Shown here: piece by piece, positions 7,253 through 13,180 of the stretch
Position numbering within the stretch: position 1 is the stretch's first letter
Layout: the number at the start of each line of letters is the position of its first letter
DNA from: Desulfurococcales archaeon
Lineage (GTDB): Archaea; Thermoproteota; Thermoprotei_A; CAZTBM01; SZUA-1508
Direction: 5' to 3'
DNA: 13,247 bases
Assembly: GCA_015661855.1 (NCBI GenBank)
Contig: DQVH01000036.1
Span: 1-13,247 of the forward strand
Made by a program: the position numbers and the translations under genes
The notes under the pieces: generated by a model
What the model saw: only the letters and a program-made list of their open reading frames with translations
What the model was told of the DNA's origin: nothing
The model's database searches: none

Positions 7253-8073
7253 CTCATCTTCACCTCAACTACTGTACACTCCTCAGGTTTATTTATGATT
7301 GCCCTAAATATGTTCCCCTCAATGAGACCGTTAAATATATATGCAATTAAATCTCTTCTAGCGTATTGTGCCAAGTCTAATATCTTACGATATATTCCAC
7401 CAGTTACATCCATGTGTGGTATTATGTCACCTTTAACTCTTGTAGAGATAGTGTATTTTCCATCAATGCTACTCTTTACAATAATGATTCTCTCTATCCT
7501 CTTAGCTAACGGATTCACCTTAGGGTTATCTGTGTAAACTCCATCAACATCTGTAGCGTATAGAATCTTAATAGCATTATAATAGTTTGCTAGATACGCT
7601 ACAATACTATCACCTGATAGGATATCGTAACCTCTACTAAGATCTACAGCTATATCTCCATACAGTATTGGTATAATATCGTTCTCTAAACTGTAAGTTA
7701 TAGGATCTAAGAATGCTTTAACTATTCTCCCTTTATTCAATATGAATAGTGATGATGATTGGAAGTGTGAAGCTTTTAAGCCTAAACATGATAGGAGTAG
7801 GGATATTATTGATGCTAATGTATTCATATTTTCTCTAATGGCTATAAATGCTTCACTATCATAGTATCCCTTTATTCTCTTAAACTTACTTGCTAGAGGG
7901 TGTCCAAATGAGCCTCCACCATGTACTATTATTAGTTTGGTATTACCACTTAAATGTTGTAGTGCACTCTTAATTTCATTACCTATACGTTTTAATACAC
8001 CCCATTTAATACTATTTTCAACATTTTTATCTGTAATTACACTTCCACCAAGTTTTAGAACTATAACGTTCAT
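7249..8073 (-). CDS. ipk: Isopentenyl phosphate kinase
   Basis: It phosphorylates isopentenyl phosphate to IPP with ATP, the last step of the archaeal variants of the mevalonate pathway. The 274-residue amino acid kinase-fold protein has LKLGGSVITDK (6-16), with the Lys that holds phosphate, and VHGGGSFGHP (50-59), where His58 is the catalytic histidine characteristic of IPK. Further on come YGDIAVD, LSGDSIVAYLA and ATDVDGVYTDNP, the nucleotide-binding half. The ATG at 8073 follows the mevalonate-kinase-like gene after 22 nt with only a weak AAGG Shine-Dalgarno. Its last bases hold the strong Shine-Dalgarno of the next gene, and its TAA overlaps that gene's ATA start. His58 separates it from plain glutamate or aspartate kinases, so I am confident. 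Confidence 0.95.
   Translation of the reverse strand: MNVIVLKLGGSVITDKNVENSIKWGVLKRIGNEIKSALQHLSGNTKLIIVHGGGSFGHPLASKFKRIKGYYDSEAFIAIRENMNTLASIISLLLSCLGLKASHFQSSSLFILNKGRIVKAFLDPITYSLENDIIPILYGDIAVDLSRGYDILSGDSIVAYLANYYNAIKILYATDVDGVYTDNPKVNPLAKRIERIIIVKSSIDGKYTISTRVKGDIIPHMDVTGGIYRKILDLAQYARRDLIAYIFNGLIEGNIFRAIINKPEECTVVEVKMR
7260..7266 (-). promoter_or_regulatory. Shine-Dalgarno for IPP isomerase, pointing to ATA start
   Basis: GAGGTGA, an excellent match to the archaeal 16S tail, lies inside the last codons of ipk and 7 nt before ATA at 7250-7252. No ATG, GTG or TTG in the IDI-2 frame lies within reach. It therefore decides the start. Confidence 0.75.
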
Positions 8074-8095
8074 AAGTAAACGCCTTATTCGAGTT

Positions 8096-8923
8096 TCAGT
8101 TAATACCTAGTGTCATTATAGTTATACCTTTAAAGTCCATTACTATTTTTGGTGGTTTCACTACTGATTTAGATATTGGTATGTTAGCATCAATAAAGCA
8201 GAGATTAATTATTGATTCACATTTATAAAGAATTTTTGCTTTATCTAAATCACCGTTTCTAAGAGCTTGAGCTGCTTCTATAACTAATCTACCGTGTAGA
8301 TGTATTAGTAGGTCGGCTAAAGGGTTTTCAATATATTTTATAGTGTATTCTGGTAGATAGTTGACTGTAACTATATTACCTATTTCACTGGTTATTTTCT
8401 GGTTATTTAAGCCTAGAATTATATGTCCTTCACCCTCCCTATATATGAGGGGTTTTCTTATAAGACTATACGTTCTCATAGCATTTCTTAATCCTACTAA
8501 TTCCCTTCCCGTTTTTAGTGTATCAAATTCTCTCAGTAACACCATTATATCTCTTCTGGATAGGGATATACCTACTAGTGTAGTTATAGTCTTTAATAGC
8601 ACTGGAATTGTAGTGTCATATATGTATAAAGGTGAATATGGGAAATCTATATCAATACTTATCTTTACCTTTAGTTTGGTATCGAGAAATTTCAGTATGT
8701 TCTCAAGTGTTTTACAATACGCTTCTTTGAGAAGTGTATTCACCCTATTATTAAGGCTTGATGTATTTATCTGAAAGTCTATATTTAGGGTGCCGCTTCT
8801 ATATATGTCGACTCCCACTTTAACCTCTTTACCGTATGGTAGTATTATGAATGGATTGTTTCCTCTTTTCAATGGTAGACCATATAATGGTATGCCAGGT
8901 CGTATTTTAAGCTTTTTAGTCAA
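8096..8923 (-). CDS. Degenerate mevalonate-kinase-like GHMP family protein, predicted inactive
   Basis: It occupies the place that mevalonate kinase holds in many crenarchaeal clusters, between MEMO and ipk. The 275-residue product keeps the outline of archaeal mevalonate kinase: a PGxxLxG start (RPGIPLYG, 8-15), a strand-helix region at 84-134 ending in GISLSRRDI, GLRNAMRTY (144-152) before LIYREGEG, and a helix with ALRNGDLDKA (220-229). The catalytic features are gone. Motif 1 PGK..GEH reads PGI..GLP, the GLGSSAA phosphate loop is FPYSPLYIYD (94-103), the catalytic Asp of G-I-D-N is Arg146, and the C-terminal GAGGGG is absent. The frame is intact and neighbouring frames do not restore the motifs, so it is not a simple frameshift. 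The start is TTG, in front of an in-frame stop, with a weak AAAGG site. A non-kinase GHMP protein cannot be excluded. Confidence 0.75.
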   Translation of the reverse strand: MTKKLKIRPGIPLYGLPLKRGNNPFIILPYGKEVKVGVDIYRSGTLNIDFQINTSSLNNRVNTLLKEAYCKTLENILKFLDTKLKVKISIDIDFPYSPLYIYDTTIPVLLKTITTLVGISLSRRDIMVLLREFDTLKTGRELVGLRNAMRTYSLIRKPLIYREGEGHIILGLNNQKITSEIGNIVTVNYLPEYTIKYIENPLADLLIHLHGRLVIEAAQALRNGDLDKAKILYKCESIINLCFIDANIPISKSVVKPPKIVMDFKGITIMTLGIN

Positions 8924-8929
8924 TAGTTA

Positions 8930-9814
8930 TCAGCCTTTAGTGAAAAGGATTGAGGCGTAGCCCACAACAGAACTTTTATCGCCTGTAATGTCACCTGATG
9001 TAGCGTATTTTAGTAGTTTTGCCTGTATTTTTGCCTCATCCATTTTTAGTTTTACATATTCAATTAATGTCATTACTGGTCCTGGACCACACATTGAGAT
9101 GTTGTATGATGTAACTCTTTCATACACCTTGTCTGCATCTAACTCTAGTATTGCATCTATAACTAGCTTGTCTTTTCTTACAGCTATTGTATGTGGCTCG
9201 TAGTGTGTAAAATCAGTTGATGCTATAACGACTATGTCTAGGTTTAACTCTTTCTCAACATCATGTATTGCTTTAGCTATTGATTTTGCTGCATCAAGTG
9301 TTTGTATCATCATAGTTATTGGCACTATTGCTATATCACTTCCAAATATGTATTGTAAGAATGGTAATTGAACTTCTATTGAGTGTTCATACTTATGTGC
9401 TAAAGAGTCTAAATCTACTATACCACTTTTAACTGATATCTTTTTAGCTACCTCATCGTTAACTCTCACTATACCTAATGGTGTTTCCCAATCTTCACCA
9501 AAGTCTACTGCTATACCACTTCCTAATCCAGTGTGGTTCGGACCTAGTATTATGAAGAGTTCAGGTTTCCCATTAGTAGCTAGTTGCAGGTATCCATGGG
9601 CTGCTATTGGGCCTGAGTACATGTACCCTGCGTGGGGTGCTATAAGCCCTACAATCTTCCTTTGACCTTTGATTACTGTCTTAGGTAGGGATCCAGGTCC
9701 TAGTTTATGCGTAAAAGTCCACTCTATTTGTGCTTTTAGGGCTTCACGATTACCCTCATAGAATGTACCTGCTACTGATGGCGCTCTAATTCTTCTCCCC
9801 GAAATGTTTACCAC
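8930..9814 (-). CDS. MEMO1-family protein (AmmeMemoRadiSam system protein B-like)
   Basis: This is a homologue of human MEMO1, a protein related to extradiol dioxygenases that binds metal. The archaeal role is not established, although it often sits beside mevalonate pathway genes. Visible are APSVAGTFY near the N-terminus, APHAGYMYSGP, GPNHTG, HKYEHSIEVQLPFLQ, ASTDFTHYE and CGPGPV. Numbered from the GTG, the candidate metal or active-site residues are His61, His94, His204 and Cys242, in the order seen in MEMO1. Length is 294 aa from GTG 9814, which begins 1 nt after the rps2 stop. The frame stays open to 9886 inside rps2, but that region is unlike MEMO. The start is uncertain: ATT at 9805 has GGTGG 5 nt upstream, and ATT at 9790, behind GGGGAG, would give the family's usual length. 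The gene ends 6 nt before the mevalonate-kinase-like gene. Confidence 0.92.
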   Translation of the reverse strand: MVNISGRRIRAPSVAGTFYEGNREALKAQIEWTFTHKLGPGSLPKTVIKGQRKIVGLIAPHAGYMYSGPIAAHGYLQLATNGKPELFIILGPNHTGLGSGIAVDFGEDWETPLGIVRVNDEVAKKISVKSGIVDLDSLAHKYEHSIEVQLPFLQYIFGSDIAIVPITMMIQTLDAAKSIAKAIHDVEKELNLDIVVIASTDFTHYEPHTIAVRKDKLVIDAILELDADKVYERVTSYNISMCGPGPVMTLIEYVKLKMDEAKIQAKLLKYATSGDITGDKSSVVGYASILFTKG

Positions 9815-9815
9815 C

Positions 9816-10463
9816 CTACTTTGATATTTTAGTTTCAAATTCCTCAACAGGTACTGGTAATTCCTTGTCTGGTGGTAGTTCACCACGCTCTCTTAGTACC
9901 TGTCTTGCTAATAGCCAGTATAGTAGTGCTAGCGCTTTTCGACCCTTATTGTTTGCTGGTATTATTAAGTCTATGTATTCTGTCTTATTATCTGTATCAC
10001 AGAATGCTACTATCGGTATTCCGACTTCAGCCGCCTCTCTTACAGCTTGCGAGTCAGCTCTAGGATCTGTCACTATTATTACGTCTGGTTCGAGATAGTA
10101 TTCTAAGTGTGGATTTGTTAGTGTACCTGGTATTATCCTTCCAGTAATACATTTTACTCTTGTGACGTCTGCAAACTTTTGTACTGGTTTATGACCGTAT
10201 TGTCTCACTGAAACAGCTAGTATTTTTTCAGGTTCATATCTAGCTATAAATTTACCTGCTAGTCTCAATCTTTCATCAGTTTTTCTTATATCTAGTATGT
10301 GTAAGCCGTCTGGTCTAATTCTGTAGACAAATTTCATCATGTGCTTTGTACCTATATGTGTTCCTATGTGTACTCCTGCTGCAAGATACATGTCTAAGGG
10401 TATTAGTAGTTCAACTTGTGATGCTTGTTGTCTTAATGTCTCTTTTTTCTCTTCACCACTCAT
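9816..10463 (-). CDS. rps2: 30S ribosomal protein S2
   Basis: This is a small-subunit protein (archaeal/eukaryal SA type). The product is 215 aa. It shows LIPLDMYLAAGVHIGTHIGT near the N-terminus, IRPDGLHILDIRKTDERL, then ITGRIIPGTLTNP and DVIIVTDPRADSQAVREA, and PIVAFCDTDN, all strongly conserved in archaeal S2. The start was set at ATG 10463 because GGTGA lies 5 nt upstream. An in-frame GTG at 10472 is itself part of that Shine-Dalgarno and so cannot be the start. It follows rpoN after 22 nt with no rpoK between. Its stop TAG is one base before the GTG of the MEMO-like gene, so translation of the two is probably coupled. Confidence 0.97.
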   Translation of the reverse strand: MSGEEKKETLRQQASQVELLIPLDMYLAAGVHIGTHIGTKHMMKFVYRIRPDGLHILDIRKTDERLRLAGKFIARYEPEKILAVSVRQYGHKPVQKFADVTRVKCITGRIIPGTLTNPHLEYYLEPDVIIVTDPRADSQAVREAAEVGIPIVAFCDTDNKTEYIDLIIPANNKGRKALALLYWLLARQVLRERGELPPDKELPVPVEEFETKISK

Positions 10464-10485
10464 AATATTCACCTATACGTATATG

Positions 10486-10686
10486 TTAGCTTGGACGTGT
10501 AAAGTTCAATACATCATATATTAGATCTATATGGGATAGAAGCATTCTTCTACAACAATATCTTTTGATTCCAAGTTCGTCAAGCACTTTGCTTGGAGGT
10601 TCACCTTGAGCTATACGTTTTTTGAATTCCTCCCACTTATCCCCGATGAGTGCTCCACAGGTAAAACATCTTACGGGGATGATCAT
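10486..10686 (-). CDS. rpoN: DNA-directed RNA polymerase subunit N (Rpb10 homologue)
   Basis: This is a small zinc-binding assembly subunit of archaeal RNA polymerase, which docks with subunits D and L. The 66-residue product has the family zinc motif, Cys7 and Cys10 in MIIPVRCFTCG and the adjacent pair Cys44-Cys45 in RYCCRRM. Those two stretches alone identify it. It ends with HIDLIYDVLNF and a short tail. The ATG lies 7 nt after the rps9 stop, with GGTGAG spanning that stop 6 nt upstream. Subunit D is encoded four genes upstream in the same series. Subunit K, the usual next gene, is missing here. Confidence 0.97.
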   Translation of the reverse strand: MIIPVRCFTCGALIGDKWEEFKKRIAQGEPPSKVLDELGIKRYCCRRMLLSHIDLIYDVLNFTRPS

Positions 10687-10693
10687 ACCCTAC

Positions 10694-11095
10694 TCACCTA
10701 TATGATGTCTGTCTCCTTCTTCTAGCACTGTATCGTGCAAACTTTTCTGGTTCTGTTTGTCTAGGATCTCCAGCAATCATTGTTCTATCATACTCTATGT
10801 ACAGTTTCTTCAATTCTTCACTACCAGTCCACTCAACGAGTCCTCTCGCTATAGCCATTCTTACCGCATCTGCTTGACCCATAACTCCACCTCCCTTAAC
10901 ATTTACTATTATGTCTACTGAGTTTCTTATCTTCTCCCCTGCTAGTAATAGTGGCTCCATCATTTTTATTCTAGCCATTTCTATGGGGTATATTTCTAGT
11001 GGTATACCGTTAATCCATACTCTACCTTTACCTGGCTTTATTACTGCACGTGCTATTGCTGTTTTCCTCTTTCCTGACGCAATAACTATTTTCAT
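10694..11095 (-). CDS. rps9: 30S ribosomal protein S9
   Basis: This is a small-subunit protein whose C-terminal tail reaches the P-site tRNA. The 133-residue product begins MKIVIASGKRKTAIARAV, contains IVNVKGGGVMGQADAVRMAIARGLV and ends in the typical arginine-rich tail (EKFARYSARRRRQTSYR). Length is normal for archaea. The ATG overlaps the L13 stop as ATGA, with GGTGA 7 nt upstream, so it is coupled to L13 translation. Its own stop overlaps the Shine-Dalgarno of rpoN. Confidence 0.97.
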   Translation of the reverse strand: MKIVIASGKRKTAIARAVIKPGKGRVWINGIPLEIYPIEMARIKMMEPLLLAGEKIRNSVDIIVNVKGGGVMGQADAVRMAIARGLVEWTGSEELKKLYIEYDRTMIAGDPRQTEPEKFARYSARRRRQTSYR

Positions 11096-11565
11096 GTTGT
11101 TTTCACCTTAGGATTCCACCCTAACTGTATAGCTAGATCATATACAGTCATATATTTATGGGCAATACGGGATACATGAGCTTCAGGTAGTGTTTCAAAC
11201 TCTCTATTAGCTAGTTCAGGTGGAACACCTATGAATACTCTTAATCTCTTAAATGCCTCTCTACCTTTAGGTTTATCTATAGGTAACATTCCTCTAATAG
11301 TCCGTTTAACTATTGATATGGGGTTTCTAGGCCTCTTTATCTTATGTTTATAGGGGTTTCGTAGGGTTCTAACTTCAAATAGGAGTTTATATGAATCTAT
11401 GATCATCTTAGGTTTACCGCTAATTACAGCTTTCTCTGCATTTACAATTATTATTGTCTCACCTTGTAAAAGTCTTTTTGCAACAATACTTGCTAATCTA
11501 CCTAGGATTAAACCTGTTGCATCTATTATTCTCGCTTTCTCTAAATTTATGCCTTTAAGTGTAAT
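11092..11565 (-). CDS. rpl13: 50S ribosomal protein L13, with ATT start
   Basis: This is a large-subunit protein. From the ATT at 11565 the product has 157 residues, close to the archaeal norm of about 150. It begins ITLKGINLEKARIIDATG, followed by LILGRLASIVAK, IIIVNAEKAVISG, TIRGMLPIDKPKGREAFKRLRVFIGVP and the C-terminal TVYDLAIQLGW. The first ATG (11406) lies after about 50 conserved residues, so starting there would produce a truncated protein. In this frame there is no ATG, GTG or TTG between the stop at 11572-11574 and 11406. GAGAGGTGA (11572-11580) is 6 nt before ATT. The less likely alternative is ATA at 11550. It lies 13 nt after rpl18e and overlaps rps9 as ATGA. Identity is certain; the initiation codon is inferred from the sequence. 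Confidence 0.94.
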   Translation of the reverse strand: MTLKGINLEKARIIDATGLILGRLASIVAKRLLQGETIIIVNAEKAVISGKPKMIIDSYKLLFEVRTLRNPYKHKIKRPRNPISIVKRTIRGMLPIDKPKGREAFKRLRVFIGVPPELANREFETLPEAHVSRIAHKYMTVYDLAIQLGWNPKVKTT

Positions 11566-11571
11566 CTTATA

Positions 11572-11580
11572 TCACCTCTC
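11572..11580 (-). promoter_or_regulatory. Shine-Dalgarno for L13, pointing to ATT start
   Basis: GAGAGGTGA overlaps the rpl18e stop codon and lies 6 nt before ATT at 11563-11565. No conventional start codon in the L13 frame is near it, so the site supports initiation at ATT. Confidence 0.75.
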
Positions 11581-11944
11581 ACTGTATTATCTTTACATTT
11601 GAGCCTTTAGGGTTATTTAGTGCTAGCTCTGCTATATGTAGGCATTTACCACCAGCTTTCACTATCTTTTCTATAGCTGAGGAGGAGAATGCTATAGCTG
11701 CTACTGTTACTGGATGGTTAAGTGAACCCATACCTAAAACCTTTCCAGGAACTACTACTACATCTCCCTCTTTAGTATACCTATTTATTTTGCTTATGTT
11801 TACTACTATTCTTTGTCTACGAGGTCTTTCAAGTCGTTCTGCTATATCTTTCCAGATTGGTGCCTTATTTTCCCTAGCTATCTTCCTTAATAGCCTTATA
11901 GTTTTACGTAAGACTATGTTTGTTGGCCCTGTCCTTTTCACCAT
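11579..11944 (-). CDS. rpl18e: 50S ribosomal protein L18e
   Basis: This is a large-subunit protein specific to archaea and eukaryotes, related to bacterial L15. The 121-residue product reads MVKRTGPTNIVLRKTIRLLRK, APIWKDIAERLERPRRQRIVVNISKINR, VVVPGKVLGMGSL and ends NPKGSNVKIIQ, all typical of the family and of normal length. The ATG overlaps the rpoD stop by one base (TAATG), with GGAGG about 10 nt upstream inside rpoD. Its stop region carries the Shine-Dalgarno for L13. Confidence 0.96.
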   Translation of the reverse strand: MVKRTGPTNIVLRKTIRLLRKIARENKAPIWKDIAERLERPRRQRIVVNISKINRYTKEGDVVVVPGKVLGMGSLNHPVTVAAIAFSSSAIEKIVKAGGKCLHIAELALNNPKGSNVKIIQ

Positions 11945-12753
11945 TACTTGGTAGCCTCCATTACTTTTTTCTGTAATTGTAGTAGCTTGTTTTTAAGTAT
12001 TTTGAATGCTTCAACTATTATCCTTTTTGATGGAAGTGCTCCTGTAGATTCAATGTAGAATACGAATGAATCTGACTCCCACGAGACAGTTATAGCTTTA
12101 GTTGGACATGCTTCTTCACAAGCTCTACATAGAATACAATTAATTATGTTACCTATCTTTATGTTATCTCCTTCTATACTAAATATTTTTCTAGGGCATG
12201 CTTTCACACATTCACCACAGTAGGTACATAGTTCAAGGTTTACCTCGATTTTGGGTAGATATTTGAATACACTTACTGATACAGGTGACCATTTAATATG
12301 CTCTCTACCTCTACCAAGTCTTGCATAAGCTTCTAATGCTATTTTCTGCCCTTTGGATAAAATTACTATTGGTATTTTATCTGATACTGGAGTTATCTCT
12401 GGATCTTCTGATTTTAAGTCTCCAGAGTATACAACTCTTATATCGTCTTTAGCTTCTACATCTAATATTAGTCGTACTGCTACCTCTCTACATTGTGTTA
12501 TATCTTTACATCCAACTTCTTCTGGCATTTTATATCTATCAAGATCTGTTTTTAAGGGTATTAGTCCAAGTCTATGAGCTATTATTTCATCGTATAAAGC
12601 TGAAGTATTATCTATAAATAGGACTTCGTCTATAGCCATTGTTGGTACTTCAGCTATTATTGTTCTTCTCAGTGCATTTATTAATGGTAGTGGTACGTTT
12701 CTCACTAGAGCCTTTAAATATTTATCACTGTACTCTAGTATGCTAACCTCCAT
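11944..12753 (-). CDS. rpoD: DNA-directed RNA polymerase subunit D with two ferredoxin-type cluster motifs
   Basis: This is the Rpb3 homologue and, with subunit L, the assembly platform of archaeal RNA polymerase. The 269-residue product has the alpha-like motif NVPLPLINALRRTIIAEVPTMAIDEV (19-44), RLGLIPLKTD (61-70), and a C-terminal dimerisation segment (225-269). Between them lies a ferredoxin-like domain with two complete cysteine sets: C176, C179, C182, C186 (CTYCGECVKACP) and C206, C209, C212, C216 (CILCRACEEACP). Each set fits a [4Fe-4S] cluster. Some archaeal D subunits keep one set or none, so this one should hold two clusters. The ATG is preceded by GGTGG at 6 nt and follows rps11 after 15 nt. 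Confidence 0.97.
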   Translation of the reverse strand: MEVSILEYSDKYLKALVRNVPLPLINALRRTIIAEVPTMAIDEVLFIDNTSALYDEIIAHRLGLIPLKTDLDRYKMPEEVGCKDITQCREVAVRLILDVEAKDDIRVVYSGDLKSEDPEITPVSDKIPIVILSKGQKIALEAYARLGRGREHIKWSPVSVSVFKYLPKIEVNLELCTYCGECVKACPRKIFSIEGDNIKIGNIINCILCRACEEACPTKAITVSWESDSFVFYIESTGALPSKRIIVEAFKILKNKLLQLQKKVMEATK

Positions 12754-12768
12754 TAATGTCCACCATTT

Positions 12769-13170
12769 TTAGACTCTTCTACCTCTCCTACCACCTGGTC
12801 TTCTTGTAGTATCGTGGGGTATGGGTGTTACATCTTCAATTCTACCTATGATGAAGCCCGCTCTAGCTAATGCTCTTATTGCTGCTTGTGCTCCAGGACC
12901 CGGCGTTTTAGGTCCGTGGCCTCCTGGTGCACGTACTTTAATGTGTATTGCATTTATACCCTTGTCCATTGCTTCCTGAGCTACTCTTGATGCAGCTAGC
13001 ATAGCAGCATAGGGTGAAGGCTTTTCACGATCAGCTTTTACTACCATACCTCCTGAAGCTCTTGATACTGTTTCTGCTCCTGTGAGATCTGTTATGTGGA
13101 TTATTGTGTTATTGAGTGAACTGTATATGTGTGCTACCCCCCACTTTAATTCACGTGTTGTGAACCCCAT
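12769..13170 (-). CDS. rps11: 30S ribosomal protein S11
   Basis: This is a small-subunit protein of the platform near the mRNA exit. The 133-residue product contains WGVAHIYSSLNNTIIHITDLTG, GGMVVKADREKPSPYAAMLAA, IKVRAPGGHGPKTPGPGAQ and the basic end PIPHDTTRRPGGRRGRRV, which are hallmarks of archaeal S11. The start ATG has GGGTGA 5 nt upstream and lies 10 nt after the end of rps4. The order S4, S11, RpoD is the standard archaeal arrangement. Confidence 0.97.
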   Translation of the reverse strand: MGFTTRELKWGVAHIYSSLNNTIIHITDLTGAETVSRASGGMVVKADREKPSPYAAMLAASRVAQEAMDKGINAIHIKVRAPGGHGPKTPGPGAQAAIRALARAGFIIGRIEDVTPIPHDTTRRPGGRRGRRV

Positions 13171-13180
13171 CTACTTCACC

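Noticed and set aside
8096..8923. GHMP-like gene as pantoate kinase or beta-RFAP synthase
   Set aside because: The G-x-x-N-x-x-x-T-Y stretch, the helix with L-x-x-G-D-L and the gene position all fit mevalonate kinase better. The other families' signature motifs are absent too.
9815..9886. MEMO-like protein extended 24 residues into rps2 (start at 9886)
   Set aside because: The extension has no resemblance to MEMO N-termini and is explained as the out-of-frame reading of the rps2 end.
10464..10472. S2 start at GTG 10472
   Set aside because: The GTG is part of the GGTGA Shine-Dalgarno that correctly precedes ATG 10463.
11092..11406. L13 read as a truncated gene of 104 aa starting at ATG 11406
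   Set aside because: The same frame continues upstream through about 50 residues of well-conserved L13 sequence to a strong Shine-Dalgarno. Only the start codon is unusual; the gene is not truncated.
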